Below are positions 33,334 to 42,557 of a DNA stretch of 64,000 nt, one piece after another. A model generated the notes under the pieces. The model ran no database searches and was not told the origin of the DNA. It saw nothing but the letters and a program-made list of their open reading frames with translations. This DNA comes from Terriglobia bacterium. GTDB taxonomy: Bacteria > Acidobacteriota > Terriglobia > Bryobacterales > Bryobacteraceae. A program made the position numbers and the translations under genes. How positions within the stretch are numbered: the first letter of the stretch is position 1; each line of letters opens with the position of its first letter. The stretch lies in the NCBI GenBank assembly GCA_021325175.1, contig JAJPHS010000036.1:1-64000 (forward strand), read 5' to 3'.

Positions 33334-36300
33334 TTAGCGGGCGACCAGCTCCGCTTCATTACGGAGCAATTCCGCCTCCAGTTCGGCGATCCGCTGCTCA
33401 ATCTGCGCCTCCCTCTGCCGCCGCTCGATGATCACCTCGCGATAGCGCCGCAGGAAGTAATCGATCGTTTCCACACGAATGCGGATCGATCCGGAGGGCT
33501 TGTTTTCGTCCAGATCCTTGAAACAGAAATAGGGCGTGCCGGAGCGCTCGATAATTCCCTCGATTACGCCATAGATCGGCGCGTCGTGGCCGCATTTAAA
33601 ATTGGAAACTTCAAGCGCCACCAGATTGGGATGCCGCGCGGTGAACTTCGCGGCCCACACTTTGTGATTCGTGCTGGCGGAATAGGAGTTTTTCCAAACA
33701 TCGGAAATATCCAGCGGATGCTTGATCACGCCGGCGCGAACCTCTTCGCCGAACAGCCGATCGAGCAGATCCTCGTCCATCGGCAGAGTGCTCTGCGAAA
33801 AAATCGGATAACCGAGCTTCTGAAACTCCTCCATAATTTCGTGATTCAACCCCGGATCGTGATGATAAGGCCGGCCGAGCATCACGATGCCGATCCGATC
33901 TTCCCGCTCCAACTGGTCCAGTACTTTTCGAGCCTGTTTGCGAATGCCGGTTTCGTAATCTTCGAGAGCTTTGTACCCCGCCTCGATGGCGCGCTGATTT
34001 TCTTCAATCGAAAGACCCAGCACCGGATTCCAGGCCTTGTACATTTGATCGGCGAACAGCTTGCGGTCGGCGAAGTTCAACAGCGGGTCCATGTAGCGGA
34101 TGCCGTGCTCGGCGAATACATCGGACTCCTTTGTGAACGCGGCTTTGACAGTATTCGGGCAGGCCGTCACCGTCGGGCAGGCGTTGGAGCCTTGCAGATT
34201 CACCAGGCTGCTGTGCAGCACATCCACCATTGGAAAGAAAATAATGTTGAACTGCTTTCGCAGGCCCTTGAGGAAGATGAGATTGTGGACGTGCGCGATG
34301 CCGATTTTCGCCGGGAAACACGGATCGATGGCGCCGCGGCTCGATCCGGCGCGGTACAGCTCGCCGCTGGTGAAATCGGAATAGACGATATTTTCCGCGG
34401 CTATGCCGAGGCTTTGCAGATAAGCGTTGAACAGCGGCGCGTAAACGTAGTTATTCAAGACGCGCGGGATCCCGATCCGCAAATTGGGGCGCTGCTTCAT
34501 TCGCTCGACGCGCTCGCGCGCCGCCCTGGTCCAGGCGCGTGAGGGAATCGGATCGGCCACGATTTCGGTCTTGCGCATCTTGAAAGCGTCGTGCGCCGCG
34601 ATATCGACGAAGTTCGGGTTGGCGTCCTTGATCGAATCGAGGCCGGCCTTGATGCCGCGCATATCGTTGACGTCCTCGACCGTTCCCTTTTCGCAGGTCG
34701 CGATGATCAGCCGCTGCTCGCCCGCGCGCAGCGGCACTTTCGATACCTTGCCGAGCGAAACAAAATCGCCCGATCCCGTGTGAATATCGATAAACGTGCG
34801 CAGGCAGTTGTTTTTGCAAAAATTGCAGCGGGTATCTTCGTTGCGCGTGGTGCGATACGTGATATTGCGCACCGCATCCAGCCCGATAAACGTCGTTTGC
34901 CGGCCTTTTCGCCACAGGCGAAGCGCCTCGATGGCCGCTCCAATGGCGCCCGATTCGCCGCAGTGTTCGTGAACGATGATTTCCGGCTGCTTTCCGGCCG
35001 CGCGGAAACTGGAGCGGATAAAATCCACTTCCGCCTTCACCACCGCCAAATTGTTCTGCGTTCCGCCTTGCAGAACGAAACGCGATCCGAGGGCCGCCAG
35101 ATTCGGAATGCTCGCGACATAGAGAAAAACATTTTTTGGCAGCACCGCCGCCAGACCGGCCAGAATCTCCTCTGCGCGCCAGCCCTGCCTTTGAAAATTC
35201 ACGATATCGGACTGCATGAACACCGCGCAGCCGTATCCGAAAACGGGCATCGTTTCCGCCGAAAATGCGATATCGGCGTACTGCTCGACCTTCAATCCGA
35301 AGCCTTCCGCCGTCGATTGCAAAAAATATCCGTTGCCGGCCGAGCACTGCGTGTTCAATTTGAAATCCTTCACGCGCCCGTCCTTAAGGACGATCAATTT
35401 GATATCCTGCCCGCCGACATCGACGATCACGTGCGGGTCGTCGTAGAAGCGCATCGCCGATTCGGTGTGAGCCACGGTTTCCACCAGCGCGACGTCCGCC
35501 TTCAACGTGTCTTTAAGGACATCCTTCGCGTATCCGGTTGTTCCGACGCCCAGCACTTCCATCCGCGCGCCCTTGCTTTCCACCTGTTCGCGAAGCGCCT
35601 CGAACATCTGCTTGGTGTCTTCAATCGGATTGCCATTTGAGAGCTGGTAGGCCTTCACTAACACGTCGCCGTTGGTCGAAACCAATACAGCCTTAGTCGA
35701 AGTCGAGCCGCCATCAACGCCCACGAAGCCCTTGACCACTTCGCCCGGATGAAATTCGGCGGGGATGAACTTCTTTCGCTTGTACGCTTCCTTGAACGCC
35801 TGGAGCTCATCCTCCGATTCGACCAGAGCTTTCCCGCCTGACTTCGCTTTCTCCTCCTGCCGTCCGACTTCGATGTAGTGAACCAGCCGGCTGGTCCCCT
35901 GATAGGCTCCGACGGAATCGTCTTCGTCTTTTCCGAATTCCACCGCTCCAATGGCCGCGAAATACTGCGCATTGTCCGGTACTTTGATCAGTTCCTCCGG
36001 TGTTGCGCCATCGGGTATTTCGACCTTGCGCTCCTTCCACATGCGCGGGATGTTCGCCTGCCAGGCTTCGCGCATTCCACGAATGAATGAATTCGGTCCG
36101 CCCAATAGCAAGACGTGCGGGCGCAGGGTATGGCCGCGAGTGAGAACCGTGAGATTTTGCAACACGATCGCTTCAAACAGCGAAGCCATCAACTGATCCG
36201 GAGGCGTGCCTTCCTTTTGCAGCCCGTTGATGTCCGTCTCCGCGAAAACCCCGCACTTACCCGCCACCTTGTGCAGCTTGATGCCGTGATAACCCTGATT

Positions 36301-36783
36301 GCACAATTCCTCCGGCGGAATCTTGAGCTTGGCGTTAATCTTATCGATCACCGCGCCCGTGCCTCCGGCGCACTTGTCGTTCATGGACGGGATTTTCTTT
36401 TTGCGCCCGCTCTCGGAATCCGCTTTGAAGACGATGATCTTCGCATCCTGGCCGCCTAACTCGATCACCGAGTACACTTCCGGATGCATCTTCTCGACCG
36501 CCAGGGAAACCGCCGTCACTTCCTGCACGAACTTCGCTCCAATAAGTTCCGCCAAAGTGCCGCCGCCGGAGCCGGTGATGAACACCCGCGAGTTTTTCTC
36601 ATGAATCCCCGCTTCGGTTTCCATCCGGCGCAGAAACTCCAGCACCTTCTCCGGCTGCTTGGTTTCGTGGCGCTGATAATCACGCCAGACAATCTCGTCC
36701 GTCTTTCGATTAACTACTACGGCCTTAACGGTGGTCGAACCGACATCGAGCCCGACGGTAAAAAGGCTGGTCTGGTTTTCCAT
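33334..36783 (-). CDS. Double-ASKHA acyl-CoA dehydratase activase fused to cysteine-rich DUF2229-type domains
   Basis: The 1149-residue protein has two activase (BadF/BcrA/HgdC) ATPase domains. The first (about 8-290) has GLDVGSTTVKAVVV, VIELGGQDAKI, cluster-binding Cys138 in NDKCAGGTGAV and Cys177 in GKCGVFAETD. The second (about 355-620) has VDGGSTSTKAVLV, DVGGQDIKLIVL, NTQCSAGNGYF and GYGCAVFMQSD. From about 640 the chain is cysteine rich (CNFCKNNC, SRGAIDPCFPAKIGIAHVHN, NACPTVTACPN, NFKCGHDAP) and resembles DUF2229 and the HgdB-type dehydratase component. Known single-domain activases hold one [4Fe-4S] cluster per dimer and inject an electron into a radical dehydratase. Partner gene 7 bases upstream. 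Substrate unknown. Confidence 0.88.
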   Translation of the reverse strand: MENQTSLFTVGLDVGSTTVKAVVVNRKTDEIVWRDYQRHETKQPEKVLEFLRRMETEAGIHEKNSRVFITGSGGGTLAELIGAKFVQEVTAVSLAVEKMHPEVYSVIELGGQDAKIIVFKADSESGRKKKIPSMNDKCAGGTGAVIDKINAKLKIPPEELCNQGYHGIKLHKVAGKCGVFAETDINGLQKEGTPPDQLMASLFEAIVLQNLTVLTRGHTLRPHVLLLGGPNSFIRGMREAWQANIPRMWKERKVEIPDGATPEELIKVPDNAQYFAAIGAVEFGKDEDDSVGAYQGTSRLVHYIEVGRQEEKAKSGGKALVESEDELQAFKEAYKRKKFIPAEFHPGEVVKGFVGVDGGSTSTKAVLVSTNGDVLVKAYQLSNGNPIEDTKQMFEALREQVESKGARMEVLGVGTTGYAKDVLKDTLKADVALVETVAHTESAMRFYDDPHVIVDVGGQDIKLIVLKDGRVKDFKLNTQCSAGNGYFLQSTAEGFGLKVEQYADIAFSAETMPVFGYGCAVFMQSDIVNFQRQGWRAEEILAGLAAVLPKNVFLYVASIPNLAALGSRFVLQGGTQNNLAVVKAEVDFIRSSFRAAGKQPEIIVHEHCGESGAIGAAIEALRLWRKGRQTTFIGLDAVRNITYRTTRNEDTRCNFCKNNCLRTFIDIHTGSGDFVSLGKVSKVPLRAGEQRLIIATCEKGTVEDVNDMRGIKAGLDSIKDANPNFVDIAAHDAFKMRKTEIVADPIPSRAWTRAARERVERMKQRPNLRIGIPRVLNNYVYAPLFNAYLQSLGIAAENIVYSDFTSGELYRAGSSRGAIDPCFPAKIGIAHVHNLIFLKGLRKQFNIIFFPMVDVLHSSLVNLQGSNACPTVTACPNTVKAAFTKESDVFAEHGIRYMDPLLNFADRKLFADQMYKAWNPVLGLSIEENQRAIEAGYKALEDYETGIRKQARKVLDQLEREDRIGIVMLGRPYHHDPGLNHEIMEEFQKLGYPIFSQSTLPMDEDLLDRLFGEEVRAGVIKHPLDISDVWKNSYSASTNHKVWAAKFTARHPNLVALEVSNFKCGHDAPIYGVIEGIIERSGTPYFCFKDLDENKPSGSIRIRVETIDYFLRRYREVIIERRQREAQIEQRIAELEAELLRNEAELVAR

Positions 36784-36789
36784 GTCGCC

Positions 36790-38568
36790 TCACGCAGCAG
36801 CGGTGGTGGCCACCGGCGATTTCCGCCAGAAGCGATTTCGTTTGTCCATGCGATCGCTTACGTGGAGCACGAACTGCGCCGCGGTTCCCGCAATCCCTGG
36901 CCGGTGAGGAACATGATAGAGCGGACGTTTCAGCTCGGGATGATCGTCGACAAAGGCTCGAATGTCTTCGAGTGACTTGCCGGTTGACTTCAGAACCGCC
37001 TCAAACTCAGCGCGGGCTTTTGCCTTGGCTTCGCCCAGCGCCATCTGAACGCGGCTGTGGGCATTCACCTCGCCTTCGCCCGATGTCTCAATCGGCAAAA
37101 AAATCATCTCCTTAAACCTGTTAATCACCGCAGACTGCACACCGTCGGATTGCGAAGACGGCATGCATCCGAATGGCTTTAGCGCCAGCACCATGTGACA
37201 GAGGTGATTCACCGTGTAATACACATTCTTGCCGACTTCCATATAGCCTTCGCCACCGCGGGCCAATTGATGATAGAAAGGATGCGCCAGCCGCACTAAC
37301 TCCTGTTGCGGGACCAGCCGATGAGTCATTCCGCCGAGCTTATCGATGGTCCGATGATAAAAGTAACTCCACATCGCCTCGCCGATATCGAAGGCCATCA
37401 TCTTTTTGCGGAACTTCAACTCATTCATGAGCCGCTTTTTCAGCTCCCAGCGGCCGGGATGAGGATATGGCCCATCCACGTCTTTTCGCTGCGCCAGACC
37501 TAATCCCGCGACGTGAAGCATATAGGCGACCCAAGTCGCGATGGGTTCCACCATCACCTGCGCGCCCTCGCGCTCCAGAAATCGGAAGATATGGAAATTG
37601 CCGTCGCCTTCCGTCGTCTGAGCCCAGAACTCGCCAGTGATCTTTACAATCGGTTTTACTTTGGTGCGATCGACGTCGATTTTGTTGATCCGGTCGCGGC
37701 AGGCTTCAAGGGCGCCGACAAACTCCTTGCCATAGATATGATCGTAAATCTTGCAGAGCACGCTGAGCGTGTTTTTCGCGATCTTATTTTTTCCAACCTG
37801 CCTGGTTAGCCATTCCGGGGCGTCCTCCATAAACTCAAACGGCTTTCTCTCGCGCAGAGTGCGGCATAACTCGCCCACCGCCTGCTCGAAAACGCGGTCA
37901 GCCTCGCCGGGGTTCGCTTCATAGGGGCGAATCTGAAAAATCATGTCATTGGTGACATCGCCGAGATTGAGGGCATTCAGCATCCCGAGCCCGAAGTTCA
38001 CGCTGAACTTCAGGCCTGGCTCGCCTGAAGCGGCCTTGATTCCATCGGTTTGCTGAAACAGCAATACGCGGAAATCGCCGAAGCCCGCGTTCTGAAGCGC
38101 GTAGCGATATTCGGCCTCATACATTCCGAAGCGGCACGGACCGCAGGAACCGGCGGTGAAAAATACGTAGTTATCGACAATCTCCTGCCGGCTGAGCCCT
38201 TGTGACTCGAGTTTTTGCAAATAGCGAACCAAGTTGCCGACTGTAAAATACGTCGGATTGCATTGGCCGTTGTTCCCATATTCTTTGCCTGCCTGAAAAT
38301 CCGCGACGCTGGCGAGCGGCAGGTTTTCGCAACGGTAACCGTTGCCCTGGAACACAGCCTTAATGAGCGCTTCGTGCTTCCAGGTCAATCCTCCAAACAG
38401 AATCGTGACTTTGTCACGTTCGTGCGCCAGAAACGATCGCTCCAGGGGACGCCGGAAGTGTTGCTGTGAAGCAAGACCCGCCTCGCGGCGTAGTCGGGCT
38501 TTTTCTTCCATAAGTTTCCGGCGAATCGTGTCCGTCGTTCCAGTAATGTTGACAAGAGTATCTTGCAC
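36790..38568 (-). CDS. 2-hydroxyacyl-CoA dehydratase-like (HgdB/DUF2229-type) partner protein
   Basis: I place the start at GTG 38568, which follows a strong GGAGG ribosome binding site; the frame runs further upstream to 38613 without one. The 592-residue product contains NNGQCNPTYFTVGNLVRYL, TAGSCGPCRFGMYEAEYRYAL, FSVNFGLGMLNALNLGDV, ITGEFWAQTTEGDGNFHIFR, and KPFGCMPSSQSDGVQSAV, each built around cysteines likely to bind an iron-sulphur cluster. These match proteins annotated as acyl-CoA dehydratase or CoA-substrate-specific activase components. It precedes the giant activase by 7 bases, forming a two-gene operon. The pair resembles an archerase system but the CoA substrate is not shown. 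Confidence 0.87.
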   Translation of the reverse strand: MQDTLVNITGTTDTIRRKLMEEKARLRREAGLASQQHFRRPLERSFLAHERDKVTILFGGLTWKHEALIKAVFQGNGYRCENLPLASVADFQAGKEYGNNGQCNPTYFTVGNLVRYLQKLESQGLSRQEIVDNYVFFTAGSCGPCRFGMYEAEYRYALQNAGFGDFRVLLFQQTDGIKAASGEPGLKFSVNFGLGMLNALNLGDVTNDMIFQIRPYEANPGEADRVFEQAVGELCRTLRERKPFEFMEDAPEWLTRQVGKNKIAKNTLSVLCKIYDHIYGKEFVGALEACRDRINKIDVDRTKVKPIVKITGEFWAQTTEGDGNFHIFRFLEREGAQVMVEPIATWVAYMLHVAGLGLAQRKDVDGPYPHPGRWELKKRLMNELKFRKKMMAFDIGEAMWSYFYHRTIDKLGGMTHRLVPQQELVRLAHPFYHQLARGGEGYMEVGKNVYYTVNHLCHMVLALKPFGCMPSSQSDGVQSAVINRFKEMIFLPIETSGEGEVNAHSRVQMALGEAKAKARAEFEAVLKSTGKSLEDIRAFVDDHPELKRPLYHVPHRPGIAGTAAQFVLHVSDRMDKRNRFWRKSPVATTAAA

Positions 38569-38708
38569 GAAGCCTCCTTCTTCTGAGTGTCTTTGCGTTT
38601 GATGGCGGAACATTCGTTGGGGTTTCGGGGCTTTCGCGGCGAAATAACTTTCGCCTTTTGGACGCTAATCGGGATGCAGAGGAAAGCGGCGCGAAATTTG
38701 GCTGGTGA

Positions 38709-40457
38709 TTACGCGACGGACAACGCAGATGGCATTTTGATTGCCGAAATTTCGCCGCAGCGCAGCTCCAGGCGAAGGTCGCAGCAGTCGAGCGTATTCA
38801 ATCGATGCCCGATCAGAAACGTGGTGCGGCCGCGCATCAGCCGTTCGATCGCTTCCATCACCAGAACTTCGGTTGCGGCATCCATCGCGCTAGTAGGTTC
38901 ATCCAAAATCAGGATCGGCGCGTCCTTAAGAAACGCCCGGGCGAGTGAGAGCCGCTGGCGCTCGCCGCCGGAAAGCTGAAGCCCGCGCTCGCCGCACAGC
39001 GTGTCATAGCCCTTGGGCAGATTCATGATGAACTCATGCGCGTTGGCGAGGCGAGCCGCGCGAACGATTTCGGCCGGCGTCGCGCAGGGTCTGCCGTACG
39101 CGATATTTTCCGCGATCGAGCAGGAGAACAGAACCGAATCCTGAAGCACGATCGCGAACTGGTTGCGCAGGTCGGCCAGCCGATAGTCGCGAACGTCCAC
39201 GCCGTCGATGAAAATTGCGCCGCCGGTTACATCGTAAAGGCGCGTCAGCGCGGCGACTAAAGTGCTTTTGCCGGAGCCGGACGGCCCTTGAATGCCGACG
39301 CGCACGCCCGCGGGCGCTTCAAAACTGACGCCGCGCAGGACCGGTCGCGCCGGGTCGTATCCGAAGCTGACGTTTTCAAAACGCACATCGCCGCGGACGC
39401 GAGCGGCGGCGCGGGCCTGGGGGCGATCCGTTATTTCGGTCTTTTCGTCAAGCAGCGCGAAGGCGCGTTCGGCGCTGGCGAGCGCGCCTTGCAGCTCGGC
39501 GAGCTTGCGGCTGATCGCCTTCAGCGGTTCGAAAAGCTGGACCACGTAGGCCATCAGCAGCGTCAGCTCGCCCAGGCTGAGCGCGCCAGCGCGGACATGC
39601 AGGACGCCGATGTAAAGCGTCGCGGCCGAACCCGCGCCGATCGTGATTCCGATCAGCACGTCGAAAGCGCCTTGCAGAAAGGAGACGCGAAGCAGCTCCC
39701 GCATGCGGCGCGTCGAGCGGCGCACGAAACGCGTGTGCTCATGATCTTCGCGCCCGAACGATTTCACCAGACGCATCGACGAGAGCACTTCCTGAACCAC
39801 GGCGTTGGCCGAGCTTTCCAGTTGCCGCACGCCCTTCCAGCGGCGGCGCAGGCGGCCGCGAAACACGTGGGTAAACAGAAACAGCAGCGGCGAAATTCCA
39901 ATCGCCACCAGCGCCACCATCGCGTCCATCCGCGCGGTGACGTAGATGAGTCCGGCGAGCGTCCAAACCGAGGCGATCAGCGGAATCACACCGTTCACGG
40001 TGAGGAACTGGAGCGACTGCGCGTCATGCTCGATACGATAGGTGGAGTCGGCCGTGCCCCGCGCGTCGTGATAGGCCAGCGAGAGCCGCTGCACGTGCGC
40101 GAAAAGCTTCGCGCGAAAATCGAGCACCATCCCCTCGCCGGCGCAGGTTTGCAGCAGCCACGTGCCGGAGCCTTGCAGATAAGTAAGCAGCGTCACCAGG
40201 ATGATCAACGCCGTGGCGCAGATCAGCAGCATGCCCGGCGATCGCGCGGCGCCGGGCGCGGCGGCCTGAATCCAGCCCGGCAGCGGCCTCCCGCCGATCA
40301 GATTGTCGATAATTATTTTGAGCGGCATCGGCGCAAGCAGCGCGACCGGCGCGGAAAGCAGGCTGAGCAGGAAGATTCCGAAAACGTGCGGCCAGTAGGC
40401 GCGGGTTTCCCGGGCGATGCGCTGGAGCAGCGCTCGATCTGAATACTGAGGCTTCAT
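38709..40457 (-). CDS. ABC exporter, fused membrane and ATPase domains
   Basis: From ATG 40457 (MKPQYSDRALLQRI) the 582-residue protein has six membrane helices and an ATPase domain with Walker A GPSGSGKSTLVAALTR, Q-loop VLQDSVLFSCS, signature LSGGERQRLSLARAF, Walker B ILILDEPTSAMD and GHRLNTLD. The signature is canonical, unlike the other exporter in the window. The open frame continues 32 codons upstream but that part is not protein-like. Lipid, antibiotic or peptide export are all possible. It lies downstream of the YncE-like gene on the same strand, separated by about 160 bases; upstream of the activase operon by about 140 bases. Confidence 0.94.
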   Translation of the reverse strand: MKPQYSDRALLQRIARETRAYWPHVFGIFLLSLLSAPVALLAPMPLKIIIDNLIGGRPLPGWIQAAAPGAARSPGMLLICATALIILVTLLTYLQGSGTWLLQTCAGEGMVLDFRAKLFAHVQRLSLAYHDARGTADSTYRIEHDAQSLQFLTVNGVIPLIASVWTLAGLIYVTARMDAMVALVAIGISPLLFLFTHVFRGRLRRRWKGVRQLESSANAVVQEVLSSMRLVKSFGREDHEHTRFVRRSTRRMRELLRVSFLQGAFDVLIGITIGAGSAATLYIGVLHVRAGALSLGELTLLMAYVVQLFEPLKAISRKLAELQGALASAERAFALLDEKTEITDRPQARAAARVRGDVRFENVSFGYDPARPVLRGVSFEAPAGVRVGIQGPSGSGKSTLVAALTRLYDVTGGAIFIDGVDVRDYRLADLRNQFAIVLQDSVLFSCSIAENIAYGRPCATPAEIVRAARLANAHEFIMNLPKGYDTLCGERGLQLSGGERQRLSLARAFLKDAPILILDEPTSAMDAATEVLVMEAIERLMRGRTTFLIGHRLNTLDCCDLRLELRCGEISAIKMPSALSVA

Positions 40458-40614
40458 TCTTGGCAGCGAGTTCGCGGGCAGTAACGCTGGCGAGGCGTCA
40501 ATTTTAAAGATGAATCGCCGCGCGTCATTGTTGCGCGGGATGCGCCTTACCAATCCCCGAAAAGCGCCCTAGCACCGGGGCGCAGGATTTATCCCGGTCT
40601 TCGCTGCGATCCGG

Positions 40615-41613
40615 TTAATGCGTGGGCTCGATGACCAGAAGAGTGAACGTGCCGGGGAGGACCGGCGGGCGGCGCGCGCCGTTTGCTGGACCGAATTCGG
40701 CCGATGGGACGAAGATCTGGTGCGTACGGGGATCGAGGCCCATGTTTCGCGAACGCTCCGGCGTGGCGACTTCCTGGACGATCTTGTACTGATCCGGGCT
40801 GTCCTCATGAATTACGGTGAGCTTGCCGTCGGCGGTCGAGGCGAACGCGTCGCTGGTCGAGGGATCAAAGCCGGCGCCGTCGACGCCGGTTCCGATGGGG
40901 ACGGTCACGACGATCTTTCCGGCCTGATAATCGGAAACGGCCATCATCCCGCCGCGGCACCCGCTGAACAGGCGGTGATGCGCGGTATCGATCGCCATCG
41001 ACACCGGCTGCTTGCACGGCGCGGCTGGCCAACGCCGCGTGACCGCGGCTGACTTGGCGTCGATCTCTACCACCTCGCTGATGTCGGTCAGATTTGCGTA
41101 AACCTTGCCGTCGCCCGCCGAGACGCCATACTCCGGCTTGCCGCCAAGCGGAACGGTGGCGATGCGCTTCCCATCCACCGGGTCGATCACCGTGGAGGAG
41201 TGCGCGTCGCCGTTGAGCGTGAACACCCGGTCCGAAGGAGCATCGTACAAAATGGCGTCGGCATCCTCCGCCGCGGGAATGTGGCTGAGAACTTTGTAGG
41301 TTTTCAGATCGAACATGGCGACGGATTGGCCGTGCCCTTCGGTGGCGAATCCGTGACCGGACTTCGCGGCGATCGCGGCGCCGTGCGCGCCGTCGATGCC
41401 GGTCACCTCGCCTAGCAGTTTGCCGCTCTTTTCATCGACCACCATGATCCGATTCTCGCGAGCTATGAACACTCGATGATTCAGCGGATCCGGCACGACG
41501 TAATCCCAGCTTCCATCGCCGCCGAGACGATAGCGATGGACGATCCGATAGCCCGGCGATTGCGCGCAGAGGCACGCCGCGGTTAACACGAGAAAAAGAC
41601 TGGCGCGATACAT
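40615..41613 (-). CDS. Secreted YncE/Vgb-like beta-propeller protein
   Basis: From ATG 41613 (MYRASLFLVLTAACLCAQ) the 332-residue product has a signal peptide and then seven-bladed propeller repeats: DYVVPDPLNHRVFIARENRIMVVD, DAILYDAPSDRVFTLNGD, YGVSAGDGKVYANLTDIS, IDTAHHRLFSGCRGGMM and GFDPSTSDAFASTADGKL. This is the YncE/quinoprotein-amine-dehydrogenase-beta-like or virginiamycin B lyase-like fold. No catalytic residues are evident, so it may bind a ligand or protein in the periplasm. The longer frame up to 41688 lacks a signal sequence. It precedes the ABC exporter on the same strand. Confidence 0.87.
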   Translation of the reverse strand: MYRASLFLVLTAACLCAQSPGYRIVHRYRLGGDGSWDYVVPDPLNHRVFIARENRIMVVDEKSGKLLGEVTGIDGAHGAAIAAKSGHGFATEGHGQSVAMFDLKTYKVLSHIPAAEDADAILYDAPSDRVFTLNGDAHSSTVIDPVDGKRIATVPLGGKPEYGVSAGDGKVYANLTDISEVVEIDAKSAAVTRRWPAAPCKQPVSMAIDTAHHRLFSGCRGGMMAVSDYQAGKIVVTVPIGTGVDGAGFDPSTSDAFASTADGKLTVIHEDSPDQYKIVQEVATPERSRNMGLDPRTHQIFVPSAEFGPANGARRPPVLPGTFTLLVIEPTH

Positions 41614-41856
41614 GGCACGGCTTATTATAAAATCCTTAACGAAGGAACAACGATCCAGCGGGCTTGCTTTCATTTCTCGAAGCATCATCGATCAATCGCC
41701 GCTCGCTCTGTCCGGAAAATCAAGGTCTGCTATGATGAAGATTCGCGCCAACACCGCTGTTGTTGTCGTTTTGCGCGACCAGCGAGGATCGTTTGTCGCT
41801 GGCCGGTTCCCAGGCTTGCTGGGCGCGAATCATCCGTTCCGACCAAAGGAGGCCGT

Positions 41857-42024
41857 ATGGCTGGACGTGGCCCACAAACTTTCAAAAAGCGCCAGAAGGA
41901 ACAGCAGCGAAAGGAACGCCAGCAAATCAAGCTGGAAAAGCGTATGCAACGCCGGCAGGAAAGCGAGAAGCGGGAAGAGCCGGGTCCGGAAATGGGACCC
42001 GCAGAGCCCGCCGCCGGCAGCTAG
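41857..42024 (+). CDS. Small highly basic, coiled-coil-like protein (55 aa)
   Basis: A clear AAAGGAGG ribosome binding site at 41845-41852 precedes ATG 41857, and the frame ends at TAG 42022-42024. The protein starts MAGRGPQTFKKRQKEQQRKE and continues with a lysine/arginine/glutamate/glutamine helix before a short acidic-proline tail (EEPGPEMGPAEPAAGS). Such 40-60 residue basic proteins with the FKKRQKE pattern recur in Acidobacteria and other soil bacteria in my recollection and are of unknown function; nucleic-acid or ribosome binding is a guess from charge. A stronger rival frame in the same stretch has no ribosome binding site. Confidence 0.7.
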   Translation: MAGRGPQTFKKRQKEQQRKERQQIKLEKRMQRRQESEKREEPGPEMGPAEPAAGS

Positions 42025-42203
42025 CCGCGGCAAGTGGCATGAATCCGCATCCGCAAAGAGAACCCGAGGATATTCCTGGAGATTCTCACAGCTCTGTGGT
42101 ATAGTGCAATTAGTATAGTTTTGGCACTGTCGCATTAGTCCGGTCTTGGCCGTCCTCGTCCGATCCTGCCCCGATTCATCAATTAAACGTAAAGAAGAAA
42201 ACA

Positions 42204-42515
42204 ATGAAAAATATTTTTGTAGGTAATCTCAGCTTCGGCGCCACCGAGGATTCCGTCCGGTCGGCGTTTGAAGCGTACGGGACAGTAGATCGCGTGAATA
42301 TGATCACGGATCGCGATACGGGCCAGGCCAGGGGCTTCGCTTTCGTCGAGATGAGCAACACCGCTGAGGCGGATCGCGCCATCGCCGAGCTCAACGGCCG
42401 CGAATTGGAAGGGCGCGCGCTCAATGTGAACGAAGCACGTCCCAAACCGGAACGCGGAGCGGGCGGCGGCGGATTCCGGCCGCGCGGCAACGGCGGCTCG
42501 CGGAACCGCTGGTAA
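42204..42515 (+). CDS. RRM-domain RNA-binding protein
   Basis: A 103-residue protein with one RNA recognition motif: RNP2 IFVGNLSFG at residues 4-12, and RNP1 ARGFAFVEM near residues 43-51, inside a complete beta-alpha-beta-beta-alpha-beta domain to about residue 80 (LNVNEARPK). The tail is glycine/arginine rich (RGAGGGGFRPRGNGGSRNRW) as in cyanobacterial Rbp and plant glycine-rich RNA-binding proteins. Such proteins often accumulate in cold. The 5' region from the previous gene (about 180 bases) holds two copies of TATAGT (42103, 42114), possible -10 elements, and an A-rich leader AAAGAAGAAAACA directly before ATG. RNA targets unknown. Confidence 0.95.
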   Translation: MKNIFVGNLSFGATEDSVRSAFEAYGTVDRVNMITDRDTGQARGFAFVEMSNTAEADRAIAELNGRELEGRALNVNEARPKPERGAGGGGFRPRGNGGSRNRW

Positions 42516-42535
42516 GCGAATTTTTTCGCGGAGGA

Positions 42536-42557
42536 GGGCGCGCCGGATTTTCCGCGC
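42536..42557 (+). terminator. Hairpin downstream of the RRM gene
   Basis: Twenty bases after the RRM gene's stop the text GCGCGCCGG ATTTT CCGCGCGC forms a hairpin with a stem of eight pairs (one bulged C) and a five-base loop. It is GC rich and located where transcription of the RRM gene would end, but lacks a following T tract, so it may also be an RNA stabiliser. Confidence 0.35.
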
